Counted from the first letter of the stretch, positions 32,888-41,789 are shown. The stretch is 64,000 bases of DNA from JANMZO01 sp963763135 (GCA_963763135.1 CAVXNJ010000004.1:992001-1056000), one strand, 5' to 3'. Translations and numbers: made by a program. Notes: generated by a model from the sequence alone, not told the origin.

Positions 32888-34429
32888 TCAGAGACTGTTC
32901 CACAAGTGCATAAGCGCGTACGAACGCCACGGACTCCAGGCGTCGCTGGCCCTGGTAATCGATCGCTCATCGACGGGAAGGCCGCGGGCCGCAAACGCAT
33001 GCTTGACGCCGAGGTCGGTTGGAAGAAAGCAATCCGGATCCCCGAACGCTCGTAAGCGCACATAAGTTGCCGTCCAGGGGCCGACGCCTTTCACGTCGAG
33101 CAGTGCCGCCATCGTTCTTTCGCGGTCGGCGGCCAAGTCAGCCTGTATGTGGCCGCTCGCAAAATGCTCCGCCACGCGAATGATTGTCGCTGCGCGTGCT
33201 CGGGGCACACCCAACGTGTCGGGGTCGGCTTCGGCCAACATCGCCGGGGTCGGGAAGAGGCGTTCGAGCTCCGGTGAGCGTTGCTGCAGGGCGGCCGGGA
33301 GCACCTCGCCGTAGCGACCAGCAATCTTGGCCAGAGTGGTCCTCGCCCCGGCAACGGAAACCTGTTGACCGACGATCGCTCGAATCGCTACTTCGAACCC
33401 ATCGATGTGACCCGGCACCCGGAGCCCCGGAACCTTGCGAACGAGTTCGCCGATGATCGGGTCGTCGGCCAAGGATTCCGACACGGCCACCGGATCAGCG
33501 TCGAGATCGAGAAGGCGACGACAGCGATGGACCGCGCTGCTCATATCCCGGATATCTTCGAGATGGAACGTGCCCTGGATCGCGTCGGGCCCGAACACGA
33601 GGGAACACGTTGCGGCCCCGTACGCGAGTCGGAGCGAACGGTCGTAGCGCAGCGAGGTTTCGCCACCGGCCGATCCGGCACTCACGGATTCGAGCGTCGG
33701 AACCGCCCGAGCGTGCAGGAAACCGAGCAACTCCGCGCCGGCGAACGGTTTGCGAAATGGCAGCCGTATCGACAACGACGTTGCCGCCCCGGACGGCGTG
33801 ACCTCGGTTGACGGCAAGTCGCTGAGGGCTCCCGGCGTTGGGGCTTTCGCACCGGGATTCCGGGTGCGCTGACGGAGTTCGGTGGGGGTGAGCGCAAAGA
33901 CGGTCCGGATGATCTCGTTGAACTGCCGGATCGAGGAAAACCCGGCGGCGAACGCGATATCGGAAAACGTGAGCGTCGTCGTCTCGATGAGAATTCGAGC
34001 GTTCTGGGCGCGCTGCGCCTGCGCGAGCGCAAGAGGCCCGGCACCGACTTCAGCGACGAGCTGACGGTTCAGGTGCCGTTCGCTGTAGCCGAGCGTGCGA
34101 GCGAGACCTTCGACACCCTCCCGGTCCACCAGACCATCGACAATGAGACCCATCGCGCGGCCGACGAGGTCGGCTCGTTGGTTCCATGCCGGCGAACCCG
34201 GCGATGCGTCAGGGCGGCAGCGCTTGCAAGCCCGAAAACCCTGTCCCTGTGCGGCAGCGGCCGTCTTGAAGAAGCGCATGTTCGACCGCTTTGGCGTCAT
34301 GGCCGGACAGCTCGGCCGGCAGTAAATGCCGGTGGATGTGACCCCGACAAAGATCCAGCCGTCGAACCGCGGATCTTTGCTCGCTACCGACCGGTACCAG
34401 CGTTCCTCGTCGTCGGAAGGCAGATCCAT
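32888..34429 (-). CDS. Bifunctional Ada-type regulator / DNA-3-methyladenine glycosylase (Ada-AraC-AlkA)
   Basis: This is a 513-residue protein with four parts. The N-terminal Ada zinc domain (GIYCRPSCPAMTPKRSNMRFF and GFRACKRCRPD) accepts methyl groups from phosphotriesters. An AraC-type helix-turn-helix (ARTLGYSERHLNRQLV, DIAFAAGFSSIRQFNEIIR) binds DNA. An AlkA N-terminal domain and an HhH-GPD glycosylase domain (VGQQVSVAGARTTLAKI, VKGVGPWTATYVRLRAFGDPDCFLPTDLGVK) excise alkylated bases. The arrangement is common in actinobacteria for the adaptive response to alkylation. ATG 34429 starts ten codons inside a longer open frame and has CATTGT 6 nt upstream. Confidence 0.93.
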   Translation of the reverse strand: MDLPSDDEERWYRSVASKDPRFDGWIFVGVTSTGIYCRPSCPAMTPKRSNMRFFKTAAAAQGQGFRACKRCRPDASPGSPAWNQRADLVGRAMGLIVDGLVDREGVEGLARTLGYSERHLNRQLVAEVGAGPLALAQAQRAQNARILIETTTLTFSDIAFAAGFSSIRQFNEIIRTVFALTPTELRQRTRNPGAKAPTPGALSDLPSTEVTPSGAATSLSIRLPFRKPFAGAELLGFLHARAVPTLESVSAGSAGGETSLRYDRSLRLAYGAATCSLVFGPDAIQGTFHLEDIRDMSSAVHRCRRLLDLDADPVAVSESLADDPIIGELVRKVPGLRVPGHIDGFEVAIRAIVGQQVSVAGARTTLAKIAGRYGEVLPAALQQRSPELERLFPTPAMLAEADPDTLGVPRARAATIIRVAEHFASGHIQADLAADRERTMAALLDVKGVGPWTATYVRLRAFGDPDCFLPTDLGVKHAFAARGLPVDERSITRASDAWSPWRSYALMHLWNSL

Positions 34430-34511
34430 ACGAGCACAATGACCGACAACGACGATCACCGCTAGCGGAATTCGGACGTTACCGAACCCGCTCCGCGACG
34501 GCAGCCGCCGG

Positions 34512-35204
34512 TCAGGACCAGAGCCCGAGGATCTTCCATCCGAGGTCGGGGAACCCTGCCGCGTCGGCGACCTTGGCAGACGCGTAGTTCGTCTCGTCGT
34601 GAAGATACGTCGCTATAGCGCCGTCGGCGAGAATCTGGCGGGTGGCGGTTGCAACCAGCAGTCGGGCGATTCCCCGTCCTCGGAGAGCCGGCTCGGTTCC
34701 GACGCTGATCTCGTGACCGAACCGATCATGCTTCTTCCGGCCCACCCCGGCTCCGTAGTTTCCGTTGTCATCCCACGCAACAAGCACTTCGTCGTTGAAC
34801 GGATGGAGCCACTCGGGCACGCGGGGATCGTCGGTCGGGACCCACTCACCGACATCTTCGGTGCTCGTCGGTGATTCCGTCCAACGGAACACGCCGCGGC
34901 TGAAATGACCTTCACGACCGACTGCGTGCGCCAGCTCGTACTTCAGGAGGTCGATGTCTTCGTTGACGTCTTCGCCTCGCACGAGTGCGGCGACCTTGTC
35001 GACGGCGTGTTCCGGAACGGACAACACCGCTCCATGAGGGGTTTCGACGCCGATGACATCATGAATCTTTCCGTCCCAGCCCGGCTGAGAGCGTTTCGGG
35101 GAACCGACGACAGTCACTCCGGTGCTGTGCGGGGGCCATGCTCCAAGCCACTCCTCGAGGTGCAGGCTCAATCGCGGCGATCTGGAAAAGGGAGACTCGT
35201 TCAC
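34512..35204 (-). CDS. GNAT family N-acetyltransferase
   Basis: This protein has about 230 residues. The C-terminal GNAT domain has HEISVGTEPALRGRGIARLLVATATRQIL, with the acetyl-CoA loop RGRGIA, and DETNYASAKVADAAGF, the Asn/Tyr segment of the fold. An N-terminal region (residues 1-100) with GVETPHGAVLSVPEHAVDKVAAL resembles that of other actinobacterial GNATs. The substrate is unknown. Start choice: minus-strand TACGGT (35213-35218) lies 5 nt before GTG 35207 and 8 nt before GTG 35204. GTG 35222 is less likely because it overlaps that box. Confidence 0.75.
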   Translation of the reverse strand: MNESPFSRSPRLSLHLEEWLGAWPPHSTGVTVVGSPKRSQPGWDGKIHDVIGVETPHGAVLSVPEHAVDKVAALVRGEDVNEDIDLLKYELAHAVGREGHFSRGVFRWTESPTSTEDVGEWVPTDDPRVPEWLHPFNDEVLVAWDDNGNYGAGVGRKKHDRFGHEISVGTEPALRGRGIARLLVATATRQILADGAIATYLHDETNYASAKVADAAGFPDLGWKILGLWS

Positions 35205-35315
35205 CACGCCTGACCGTAACACTTACGGAACGTATGTAGTGGATCGAGTTCGGGCGAGTCGCACGGTCATCCGTTTCCACGTGGCATGACCTGCGCCGTC
35301 GGCGCGTCGTCCGTT

Positions 35316-35774
35316 TCAGCGGCCGATCAGGAGTCGGGCATCGATGTTTGTTTCGCCTTCGTTCAGATCGAGGACGAAGCTTTTCGTCACGGTCGAACCG
35401 GTGGGCACCCGACCAAAGCGCAGAAACGTTGAACGGCTCCCGACGCGGACCTCCGTCGTCGCCTCGACATCGAGCGTTGACTGGTTCAGCAGGGGCAGGA
35501 GCACCCGAGCCTTCGATTTGCTGAGCGGCATGACTTCAAGGCCCAGGCTGAGGCCATCGCACGACTTCGCCGGCGGCGCGTCCCGCTCGATGACCTTTGC
35601 GCTTGACACGGTGAAGTTCGAATCGCCCTCGCGGAAAATCGTGAACATCTCGCCGTAGTCGGCCTTGCACGTCACGGGATGGGAGAGTCCGCCGACCGGG
35701 AAAAATCCGACGGCCAGACATGGTGCTGACACGAGAAATACACTCGCGATCGTCGCTCGGGTTCGTGACGCCAT
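35316..35774 (-). CDS. Secreted hypothetical protein
   Basis: This is a 152-residue protein with an N-terminal signal (RATIASVFLVSAPCLAVGFF) and a beta-rich mature part: MFTIFREGDSNFTVSSAKVIERD, VRVGSRSTFLRFGRVPTGSTVTK. Two cysteines (TCKADYG and KSCDGLSLG) could form one disulfide. ATG 35774 follows GAAGGA. I recognise no family. Confidence 0.6.
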   Translation of the reverse strand: MASRTRATIASVFLVSAPCLAVGFFPVGGLSHPVTCKADYGEMFTIFREGDSNFTVSSAKVIERDAPPAKSCDGLSLGLEVMPLSKSKARVLLPLLNQSTLDVEATTEVRVGSRSTFLRFGRVPTGSTVTKSFVLDLNEGETNIDARLLIGR

Positions 35775-35877
35775 TCCTTCAGCTTGGCATGCCCTGCCGC
35801 ATGGTTGTGCGACCCGCCGATCGGAATCGGCGCGTGACGACGAGCGCGATGATCGCTGACTTCTGATGCCATCCCAC

Positions 35878-35883
35878 TATCTT
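35878..35883 (+). promoter_or_regulatory. -10 box of a leaderless promoter
   Basis: TATCTT lies 8 nt before ATG 35892 of the GGDEF-like gene. Confidence 0.45.
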
Positions 35884-35891
35884 GTTGGGCC

Positions 35892-36743
35892 ATGGCGAAC
35901 GACGATTCGAAAAAACTCACCGTTCATGACCGGGTCCTCCTCGCCGGGATGGGAGTCGTTCTTGCACTCGTAGCGGTTCTGCAATTCACGAAGGGCTTCG
36001 ACCGGGCCGAGGTCGTGGGCACCCTGCTGCTGTTCGCGGTGCTGGCCGGGATCGTTTTCGCGGGTGTGGTGGGCGGGGTCGTGGTGGGAGTTGTGGCCAC
36101 CGTGATCTATGCGGTCCTTCGGCTTCCGGCCGTTGATGTACTCGGCTCGGCATCATTTGCCCGGTCCGTACTTCTCCACGGACTCGTCCTTGTCGGTTTT
36201 GGTGGACTCGGCGGATATGCACACGGGATCATCCGTTCGGCGCTCGGCCGGTCCGATGGCAACGAACTCTACGAAAGCGGCACATCGTGTCTGAGTCCTC
36301 GGGCGATCGTCTACCTGATCGATGGCGAACTGGCTCGAAACCAGCGTTATCAGCGGGCATTTTCGATGATCGCAATCGACCTCGGTGAAGATGTTTTCGC
36401 CGGGTTGGCTCCCGCCCAACAGGGTTCGGTGAGGCTTGAACTCGGGGAACTCCTGCGAACGACCATCCGTGCCACGGATCACGTTTCGATCATCTCGATG
36501 CATGATCGAGATCGGATCCTTCTCCTGCTGCCCGAAACCCCCCGAGCCGGTGCGGAACTGTTTCTTCCTCGGGTGGTCGACAAGGTTTCGGCCATGCTGC
36601 TCAACCGCAACGCGGCCATGCCCCGAAAGGTCGGTGACCTCTACAGCACCGACACCGACGCGTCGCACATGCGACGCCTCCGCAACGAGGCCGCCCGCTT
36701 CGGCAACGTCCCGCTGCTGATTGATCTTGGCAAGCCGCGCTAG
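35892..36743 (+). CDS. Membrane protein with degenerate GGDEF-like domain
   Basis: This is a 283-residue protein. Three to four N-terminal helices (VLLAGMGVVLALVAVLQF, VVGTLLLFAVLAGIVFAGVVGGVVVGVVATVIYAVL, VLLHGLVLVGFGGLGGYAHG) precede a cytosolic domain. That domain has the diguanylate-cyclase strand order (RYQRAFSMIAIDLGEDVFAGL, LLRTTIRATDHVSIISMHDRDRILLLLPET) but SMHDRD where GGDEF should be. It is therefore probably not a cyclase; a nucleotide-sensing or scaffolding role is inferred. Confidence 0.6.
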   Translation: MANDDSKKLTVHDRVLLAGMGVVLALVAVLQFTKGFDRAEVVGTLLLFAVLAGIVFAGVVGGVVVGVVATVIYAVLRLPAVDVLGSASFARSVLLHGLVLVGFGGLGGYAHGIIRSALGRSDGNELYESGTSCLSPRAIVYLIDGELARNQRYQRAFSMIAIDLGEDVFAGLAPAQQGSVRLELGELLRTTIRATDHVSIISMHDRDRILLLLPETPRAGAELFLPRVVDKVSAMLLNRNAAMPRKVGDLYSTDTDASHMRRLRNEAARFGNVPLLIDLGKPR

Positions 36744-36753
36744 CCGCGGCACC

Positions 36754-37191
36754 TCACGCGGCGGGTTCCGACCAGGCCCGAAGCTCGGCGGCCACCTCAC
36801 GGATCTCGGGCCAGTGACCAAATCGGCGCTCGTAGGGGTGCAGGAGCCGGTCGTTGCCGTACCGCGGAATCAGGTGAAAGTGGAGATGGAATTGCGACTG
36901 ATCGGCGGCATAGCCGTTGTTGTTCAACAGATTTACCCCCTGTGCCCCGAGTGCTCCGATGATGCGTCGGGCCAGATGGCTCGACGCTAGGAGAAGCGGG
37001 GCGGCATCTTCGCTTTCGAGTTCGTAGAGATCTCGAACATGTCGGCGGGGGATCAACAGCAGATGACCACGGGTCATCGGCAGTGCGTCCATGAAGGCCA
37101 TGACCGTGTCGTCCTGGTACACGACTTCTGCGGGTCGATCACCGGCCGAGATGGAACAGAACGTACATACCCTGGGATCGTCGCCAAACAT
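36754..37191 (-). CDS. HIT family hydrolase
   Basis: This is a 145-residue histidine-triad protein: CTFCSISAGDRPAEVVYQDDTVMAFMDALP at the start and QFHLHFHLIPRYGND with the H-x-H-x-H catalytic triad. HIT proteins hydrolyse nucleoside phosphoramidates and dinucleotide phosphates. The two N-terminal cysteines with the histidines match zinc-bound HIT members. Complete. Confidence 0.92.
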   Translation of the reverse strand: MFGDDPRVCTFCSISAGDRPAEVVYQDDTVMAFMDALPMTRGHLLLIPRRHVRDLYELESEDAAPLLLASSHLARRIIGALGAQGVNLLNNNGYAADQSQFHLHFHLIPRYGNDRLLHPYERRFGHWPEIREVAAELRAWSEPAA

Positions 37192-37289
37192 GACGCCAGT
37201 ATGTCGGGATTCGAGTCAGATGAGGAATCCGCGAGTAGGCGGGGTCGCCGGTGTGCCCTCCGCTGCACGGCGCTCGACCAAGAGTTCGT

Positions 37290-37295
37290 TAACCT
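37290..37295 (+). promoter_or_regulatory. -10 box of a leaderless promoter (pgsA)
   Basis: TAACCT lies 6 nt before GTG 37302, and no ribosome-binding site is present. Confidence 0.45.
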
Positions 37296-37301
37296 GCGTC
37301 C

Positions 37302-38015
37302 GTGGCCACGAACGCATCTCAACCGGGAGCAAACACCAAGGGAGCAACCGGCCCCAAAAGCGGGCCGGAGGCAGCAGGAGCAACCGGAGAGAAGAAGCGG
37401 TTGCCGGGTGAAAAGCGAACCGGAGATGATCGGATCTGGACGATTCCGAATGTCTTCTCCGTCGTTCGCCTTTGTTTCGTGCCGGTCTTCGTCTGGCTGC
37501 TGTTCGCGAAGGACAACCGATACGGCGCCGCTGCCGTGCTGGGTGGTCTCGGCGCAACCGACTGGATTGACGGCTATATCGCTCGTCACTTCGACCAGGG
37601 TTCGACGCTTGGCAAGATCATCGACCCGGTGGCGGACCGGGTCCTCCTGGTTGTAGGCGTCGGGAGCATCATCATCGATCGCTCCGTACCGTTGTGGGTC
37701 GGGATTGCTGTGGTCGTCCGCGAAGCAGTCGTATCGCTCGCGGTGCTGGTCCTCGCGGCGCTCGGTGCCAAACGGATCGACGTGCAATGGGTGGGGAAAG
37801 CCGGAACGATGGGCGCGATGCTCGCGTTCCCGCTCTTTCTGGTGTCGCACTCCAGCGCCTCCTGGCATTCACTCGCCAAGGTGCTCGCGTGGGTATGCAT
37901 CGTGCCCGCGTTGTGTTTCAGCTACTACGCAGCGGCGACGTACATTCCAATCGCCCAAAACACGCTTCGCGAAGGGCGCCGCGGCCGAGAGGGTGCGCGC
38001 CCGGTAGGAGAGTAA
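37302..38015 (+). CDS. pgsA: CDP-alcohol phosphatidyltransferase (PgsA-like)
   Basis: This is a 237-residue integral membrane enzyme with the CDP-alcohol phosphotransferase signature DWIDGYIARHFDQGSTLGKIIDPVADR (D-G-x2-A-R-x8-G-x3-D-x3-D). A hydrophilic, Lys/Gly-rich N-terminal extension of about 45 residues precedes IWTIPNVFSVVRLCFVP. It makes phosphatidylglycerol phosphate or a related phospholipid from CDP-diacylglycerol. Its place before gcvH-garA mirrors pgsA2 in Mycobacterium. Confidence 0.88.
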   Translation: MATNASQPGANTKGATGPKSGPEAAGATGEKKRLPGEKRTGDDRIWTIPNVFSVVRLCFVPVFVWLLFAKDNRYGAAAVLGGLGATDWIDGYIARHFDQGSTLGKIIDPVADRVLLVVGVGSIIIDRSVPLWVGIAVVVREAVVSLAVLVLAALGAKRIDVQWVGKAGTMGAMLAFPLFLVSHSSASWHSLAKVLAWVCIVPALCFSYYAAATYIPIAQNTLREGRRGREGARPVGE

Positions 38016-38082
38016 CGTTGGGCACACCGATCGCCGGCAAATCGGTTGCGACCGCTAGTTGCGCCTGGCGTGGCCGGGATGT

Positions 38083-38094
38083 GGACCGCGGTCC
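38083..38094. promoter_or_regulatory. 12-bp perfect palindrome upstream of gcvH
   Basis: GGACCGCGGTCC lies 81 bases before the gcvH start, a possible operator for the gcvH-garA unit. No binding protein can be named. Confidence 0.25.
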
Positions 38095-38162
38095 CCGGCG
38101 TTCGACAAATCCTCCCGCCACGTAGGGACTCGGAAAGCTACCAACACCCCATCTCCGCTGAC

Positions 38163-38168
38163 TAAGGT
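38163..38168 (+). promoter_or_regulatory. -10 box of a leaderless promoter (gcvH)
   Basis: TAAGGT lies 6 nt before ATG 38175; no ribosome-binding site. Confidence 0.45.
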
Positions 38169-38174
38169 CAGCAC

Positions 38175-38552
38175 ATGGGAAATCCCGAGGATCTCAAGTA
38201 CTCGACGGACCACGAGTGGGTTCGCGTCGACGGCGGCAACGTTCGAATCGGCATCACGGAATACGCGCAAGACGCTCTTGGCGACATCGTGTTCGTGCAG
38301 ATCCCCGAAGTTGGTTCGACTGTTTCGGCTGGTGCCACATTCTCCGAGGTCGAGTCCACGAAGTCGGTAAGCGACATCTTCGCTCCGGTCAGCGGCACGA
38401 TCATTGCGGTCAATAACCGGCTTTCGGATTCGCCGGAACTCGTCAACTCTGATCCGTATGGCGACGGCTGGCTCTGCGAGATCGCCATGAGCGATCCCGC
38501 GGAGGTTGATTCGCTGCTCAGCGCTTCGGCCTACGCCGCCCTCACGTCGTGA
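38175..38552 (+). CDS. gcvH: Glycine cleavage system H protein
   Basis: This is a 125-residue lipoyl-carrier protein. The hallmark YSTDHEWVRVDGGNVRIGITEYAQDALGDIVFVQ and the lipoylation site VESTK63-SVSDIFAPVSG are intact. It shuttles the aminomethyl group between GcvP, GcvT and the lipoamide dehydrogenase. GcvT is encoded 3.8 kb downstream; GcvP is not in the window. Confidence 0.95.
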   Translation: MGNPEDLKYSTDHEWVRVDGGNVRIGITEYAQDALGDIVFVQIPEVGSTVSAGATFSEVESTKSVSDIFAPVSGTIIAVNNRLSDSPELVNSDPYGDGWLCEIAMSDPAEVDSLLSASAYAALTS

Positions 38553-38885
38553 GCCGCGGTACCCGAGGTCACTGAGGTCCAAGGGGGACCGAGTCCTACA
38601 ACCCAATCCCAACCACGCACGCGACGAACAATCTGGAGTCCCGCTAACGCCGAAAAGTCAACTCGTATGGTCATATCAGGAACAAACAACGCTCGGCGGT
38701 GTTGCCAAGAGTTGCAAGATCTGAGCTGTCACCAGAACCATCGAACGTAACGGGGATGGCTTTGAATGGCGATGTGTGTTCCTTAAGACGGAGGTTCGCA
38801 ACGTCGATATGTAGTTGAGCGTCTGGAGATTCGTCGGTGCTGCGGGGTTGGCTTGCAGTGCTTCGTACCGAGAAAAGGGAGTGCC
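38553..38885. other. Intergenic region between gcvH and the FHA-protein gene
   Basis: This is a 333-base spacer with lower coding bias than its surroundings. I see no gene on either strand. GGGAG shortly before ATG 38886 serves as ribosome-binding site. No clear promoter, hairpin or riboswitch is visible. Confidence 0.45.
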
Positions 38886-39350
38886 ATGCCAGGAGTGTTT
38901 TGTCCCCAGTGCAGTCACCGTAATGTCCACGGCGCGAATTTCTGTACGTCCTGTGGCGCCGCATTGATCGCGGCCGGTGAGGATCTCACGCTCACCCTGC
39001 ATGACCCACGGGGCGTCGCTGACCCTGATGTCGTAGTCCAGGTAGACGCCGACACCGCAGTTCTCGTCGTGAGCCGCGGACCGGAAGCGGGGCAATCCTT
39101 TCTTCTCGACAAACCTCTGGTGACGGCGGGCCGAGCGACAGATGCCGACATCTTCCTGGACGACGTGACCGTCTCCCGCCGCCATGCCGAAATCCGCCTC
39201 GACGGCGACGTGTTCGTCGTTCGTGACTCCGGTTCGTTGAACGGCACTTACGTCAATGGCGAACGGGTGAACGAGGCAAAGCTGCACAGCGGCGACGAAA
39301 TTCAGGTCGGTAAGTTCCATCTGGTCTTTCTGACCACACGCTCGGCATAG
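38886..39350 (+). CDS. garA: FHA-domain protein, GarA-like, with N-terminal zinc ribbon
   Basis: This is a 154-residue protein. An N-terminal zinc ribbon (C6-x2-C9 and C20-x2-C23 in FCPQCSHRNVHGANFCTSCG) is followed by an FHA domain: VTAGRATDADIFLDDVTVSRRHAEI and DSGSLNGTYVNGERV. GarA binds phosphothreonine and controls 2-oxoglutarate metabolism. Mycobacterial GarA has a phosphorylatable ETTS motif ahead of the FHA domain. Here that segment is DLTLTLHDP, so regulation by PknB-type kinases is likely but the site is not identical. The neighbours match the mycobacterial garA locus. Confidence 0.88.
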   Translation: MPGVFCPQCSHRNVHGANFCTSCGAALIAAGEDLTLTLHDPRGVADPDVVVQVDADTAVLVVSRGPEAGQSFLLDKPLVTAGRATDADIFLDDVTVSRRHAEIRLDGDVFVVRDSGSLNGTYVNGERVNEAKLHSGDEIQVGKFHLVFLTTRSA

Positions 39351-39576
39351 TCGCGCTTGATGACCGCAGGTGACAGCCGATAGCCGGCTCGCCGCACAAG
39401 TAGCTTCACGTGAACACCGCTGCTGCCCACATGGCCGTTTACCGACACCCCGCATAATCACGCTCGGACACTGTTCTGGCGTTCGTTTCGACCGGATACC
39501 TCGGAGAGTGACCGCAGCCCGTCGGGTCTGCGAACCTCCACCCATTGCGGGCTCGGATCGACGAGACTAAAACCCC

Positions 39577-41034
39577 ATGACTTCTGATGACCACGACGAT
39601 CCGGAGAACGGCCACTCGAGTCTCGGGAGTGGCGCAGACGATGACGGTCTCCCCGTTGGAGGTCGCGCTCGGCCCGCACGTCGCTATTTGGCCATCGGCG
39701 AGCTGCTCGACACGCTACGCCCCGAGTTTCCCGATCTGACCCTGTCGAAGATTCGGTTTTTGGAGCAACAGGGATTGCTCGAACCCGAACGGACGCCGTC
39801 GGGCTACAGGAAGTTCTTTTCGGGTCAGGTGGAACGGCTCTGGTGGATCCTCGACCAGCAACGTGACGGTTATGTTCCGCTCAAAGAAATCAGGCAACGT
39901 CTGGCCGCGGCCGAGGCTTCCGGAATTCTTTCGCCGCTGAGCACACCGCCATCGGTCCCTCCGGACCCGACGGCGTCTGTCCACCGGCTTGAACCACGGA
40001 GTTCCGCTGTTGTGGCGCCGATCCCGCTGAACCGTCTGGCGCCGGGTTCGGCGACCCGAGATGACGCGGAGGAGTTGGACCACGATCGCGACCATGACCA
40101 GGACCATGACCATGACGAAGCGCCGGATCCCTCACTGCGTCATGCGCCGAAAGAAGCCCTCGGAGAATCCCGCCATCCGTCGTCGGTGGCCCGGCGTGTT
40201 CAGCACGCGTTCGCAGCGATGACCGACGAAACCGTTACAAGTCCCGACACTCCGGGGCGATCGGCAGCCGGTCGAACGGTCGGGAGCCGAACCGAGGCGT
40301 CGGGCTCGTCGAGCGCAGCGGGACCTTCGACGGGTGGGCCAGGCGGGTCCGGCACCGTACCGACAGTATCGGGAGGCGCCGCCGGGGGAGGCGGCCGAGG
40401 CTCGGCATCATCCGCCGGCGCGAGCCATACCGCGACCGGTGACGCAACCCCGGGAGCCACCCCCTCCCGTAACTCGCCTTCAGCGCGTCGAGGCGCGGAG
40501 GCACCGTCTCCCGAGGCCGAGCGGGCTACTGGAAGCCGCGAGAACGCCGCGAAGGCGGCGTCGCCGGCCGCCGTCCAGCCTGAGGTGCCGACCCCCGACA
40601 AGCCCGGTCAGGCGTTCGGGTCGTCCAACCCGCTGATCGGCCAGTACACGGGTGCAAGCTTCACGTTCGAGGAACTCGTTCGCGCATCCGGGCTGGAACC
40701 CGACGAACTTCGCCAGCTCGAGTCGTTTGGACTCCTCGCCGGCCATCAGGTTCTCGGTGCAACGTATTACGACGAAGACGCCCTATTGGCCGCTCGAGCC
40801 GCACACGGGTTCAAGCAGTTCGGTATTGAACCCCGTCACATGCGTATTTATCGCACGATGGCCGACCGGGAATCAGGCTTCCTGGAACAGATCGTGTCGC
40901 CGCTCGTTCACCGCCGGCAGCAAGCGGCGAGAACGGTCGCTGCTGACCAGTTGGAAGAGTTGATCGCGCTCGGAACGCAGTTGCGAATGGTCGCCCTTCG
41001 ACGCCTTCTCCGGGCCAGTCTCGACGGACGCTGA
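39577..41034 (+). CDS. ftsR: MerR-family regulator FtsR-like, with long low-complexity insertion
   Basis: This is a 485-residue protein. The MerR helix-turn-helix is at residues ~35-115 (YLAIGELLDTLRPEFPDLTLSKIRFLEQQGLLEPERTPSGYRKF). The conserved C-terminal effector part, residues ~355-485, has FTFEELVRASGLEPDELRQLESFGLL and MRIYRTMADRESGFLEQI. Between them lie about 230 residues rich in Asp/His (HDRDHDQDHDHDEA), Ser, Gly, Ala and Pro. The Rv1828/FtsR proteins of Mycobacterium and Corynebacterium, which act on cell-division genes, are roughly half this length. No frame shift is needed to read the insertion. Confidence 0.85.
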   Translation: MTSDDHDDPENGHSSLGSGADDDGLPVGGRARPARRYLAIGELLDTLRPEFPDLTLSKIRFLEQQGLLEPERTPSGYRKFFSGQVERLWWILDQQRDGYVPLKEIRQRLAAAEASGILSPLSTPPSVPPDPTASVHRLEPRSSAVVAPIPLNRLAPGSATRDDAEELDHDRDHDQDHDHDEAPDPSLRHAPKEALGESRHPSSVARRVQHAFAAMTDETVTSPDTPGRSAAGRTVGSRTEASGSSSAAGPSTGGPGGSGTVPTVSGGAAGGGGRGSASSAGASHTATGDATPGATPSRNSPSARRGAEAPSPEAERATGSRENAAKAASPAAVQPEVPTPDKPGQAFGSSNPLIGQYTGASFTFEELVRASGLEPDELRQLESFGLLAGHQVLGATYYDEDALLAARAAHGFKQFGIEPRHMRIYRTMADRESGFLEQIVSPLVHRRQQAARTVAADQLEELIALGTQLRMVALRRLLRASLDGR

Positions 41035-41139
41035 CGGCCCGACCGAACGAAGGCTCATGCCTGCGCCCGACCCCGATGCGTCGGTTGGTTTTCTGTCGCA
41101 AACGGTGTCGAAGCCGTGCCGGAACCTCGTGGCCTGCAG

Positions 41140-41145
41140 TAGATT
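41140..41145 (+). promoter_or_regulatory. -10 box deciding the start of the bifunctional nuclease gene
   Basis: TAGATT lies 7 nt before GTG 41153. It supports that start over ATG 41057, whose 32 extra residues are unlike the family. Confidence 0.5.
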
Positions 41146-41152
41146 CTCCGTC

Positions 41153-41647
41153 GTGGTCGAATTGGAGTTGGTCGACGTCCGTGTGGAAGAAGCCACCAAG
41201 ATGCCGTTCGTGGAGCTTCGTGCCCTCGACGGGTCGGGGCGCTTGTTGCCGATCCTGGTTGGAATCGCGGAGGCAGGAGCCATAAAGCTCGGCCTTGAGG
41301 GTCGCCCGACCCCGCGTCCCCTGACCCACGACCTTCTGGCGCTCGTGCTCGCGGCCACCGACTCGGTTGTCGATTTTGTGTTGGTGACCGAAGTCCGCGA
41401 CCGGGTGTTCTTCGGTGAACTTCACCTCACCGTGCGAGGTGAGCGTCGCGTCGTGTCATGCCGACCATCCGATGCCATCGCGCTGGCGGTTCGAACGAAG
41501 ACCAAGATTTATGTAAATGACCAGGTCCTGGAGGATCGGGCCATAATCGAGAGCGCCGACGAAGATCCGGAAACAGGCAACAGCGAAGAACTCGTCGGCG
41601 AGTTCAAGCGGTTTATCGACGACATAAACCCCGAAGATTTTCGATAG
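41153..41647 (+). CDS. Bifunctional nuclease family protein (DUF151)
   Basis: This is a 164-residue protein of the BFN/DUF151 family: MVELELVDVRVEEATKMPFVELRALDG, LPILVGIAEAGAIKLGLEGRPTPRPLTHDLL and VSCRPSDAIALAVRTKTKIYV. GTG 41153 gives the usual family length (Rv1829 is 164 residues), while ATG 41057 would add 32. Biochemical nuclease activity is reported for plant relatives; the bacterial role is unclear. It sits between two MerR genes as in mycobacteria. Confidence 0.9.
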   Translation: MVELELVDVRVEEATKMPFVELRALDGSGRLLPILVGIAEAGAIKLGLEGRPTPRPLTHDLLALVLAATDSVVDFVLVTEVRDRVFFGELHLTVRGERRVVSCRPSDAIALAVRTKTKIYVNDQVLEDRAIIESADEDPETGNSEELVGEFKRFIDDINPEDFR

Positions 41648-41679
41648 CGACGGCAACGATTCGTGCCGTACAACCGCTA

Positions 41680-41708
41680 TTGACGGCGCGCGCCACGGTC
41701 GCTAGCGT
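41680..41708 (+). promoter_or_regulatory. Sigma-70-type promoter for the second MerR gene
   Basis: TTGACG (41680-41685) and TAGCGT (41703-41708) are spaced 17 bases apart, ahead of the gene starting at 41790, leaving a leader of about 75 bases. Confidence 0.6.
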
Positions 41709-41789
41709 GTATCACAAGGTCGTAACTACGGCCTCGCAACTTCCAAGCCGACCATCACGGTTTGTCTATTTTTCCTCGAAGGACTGATT

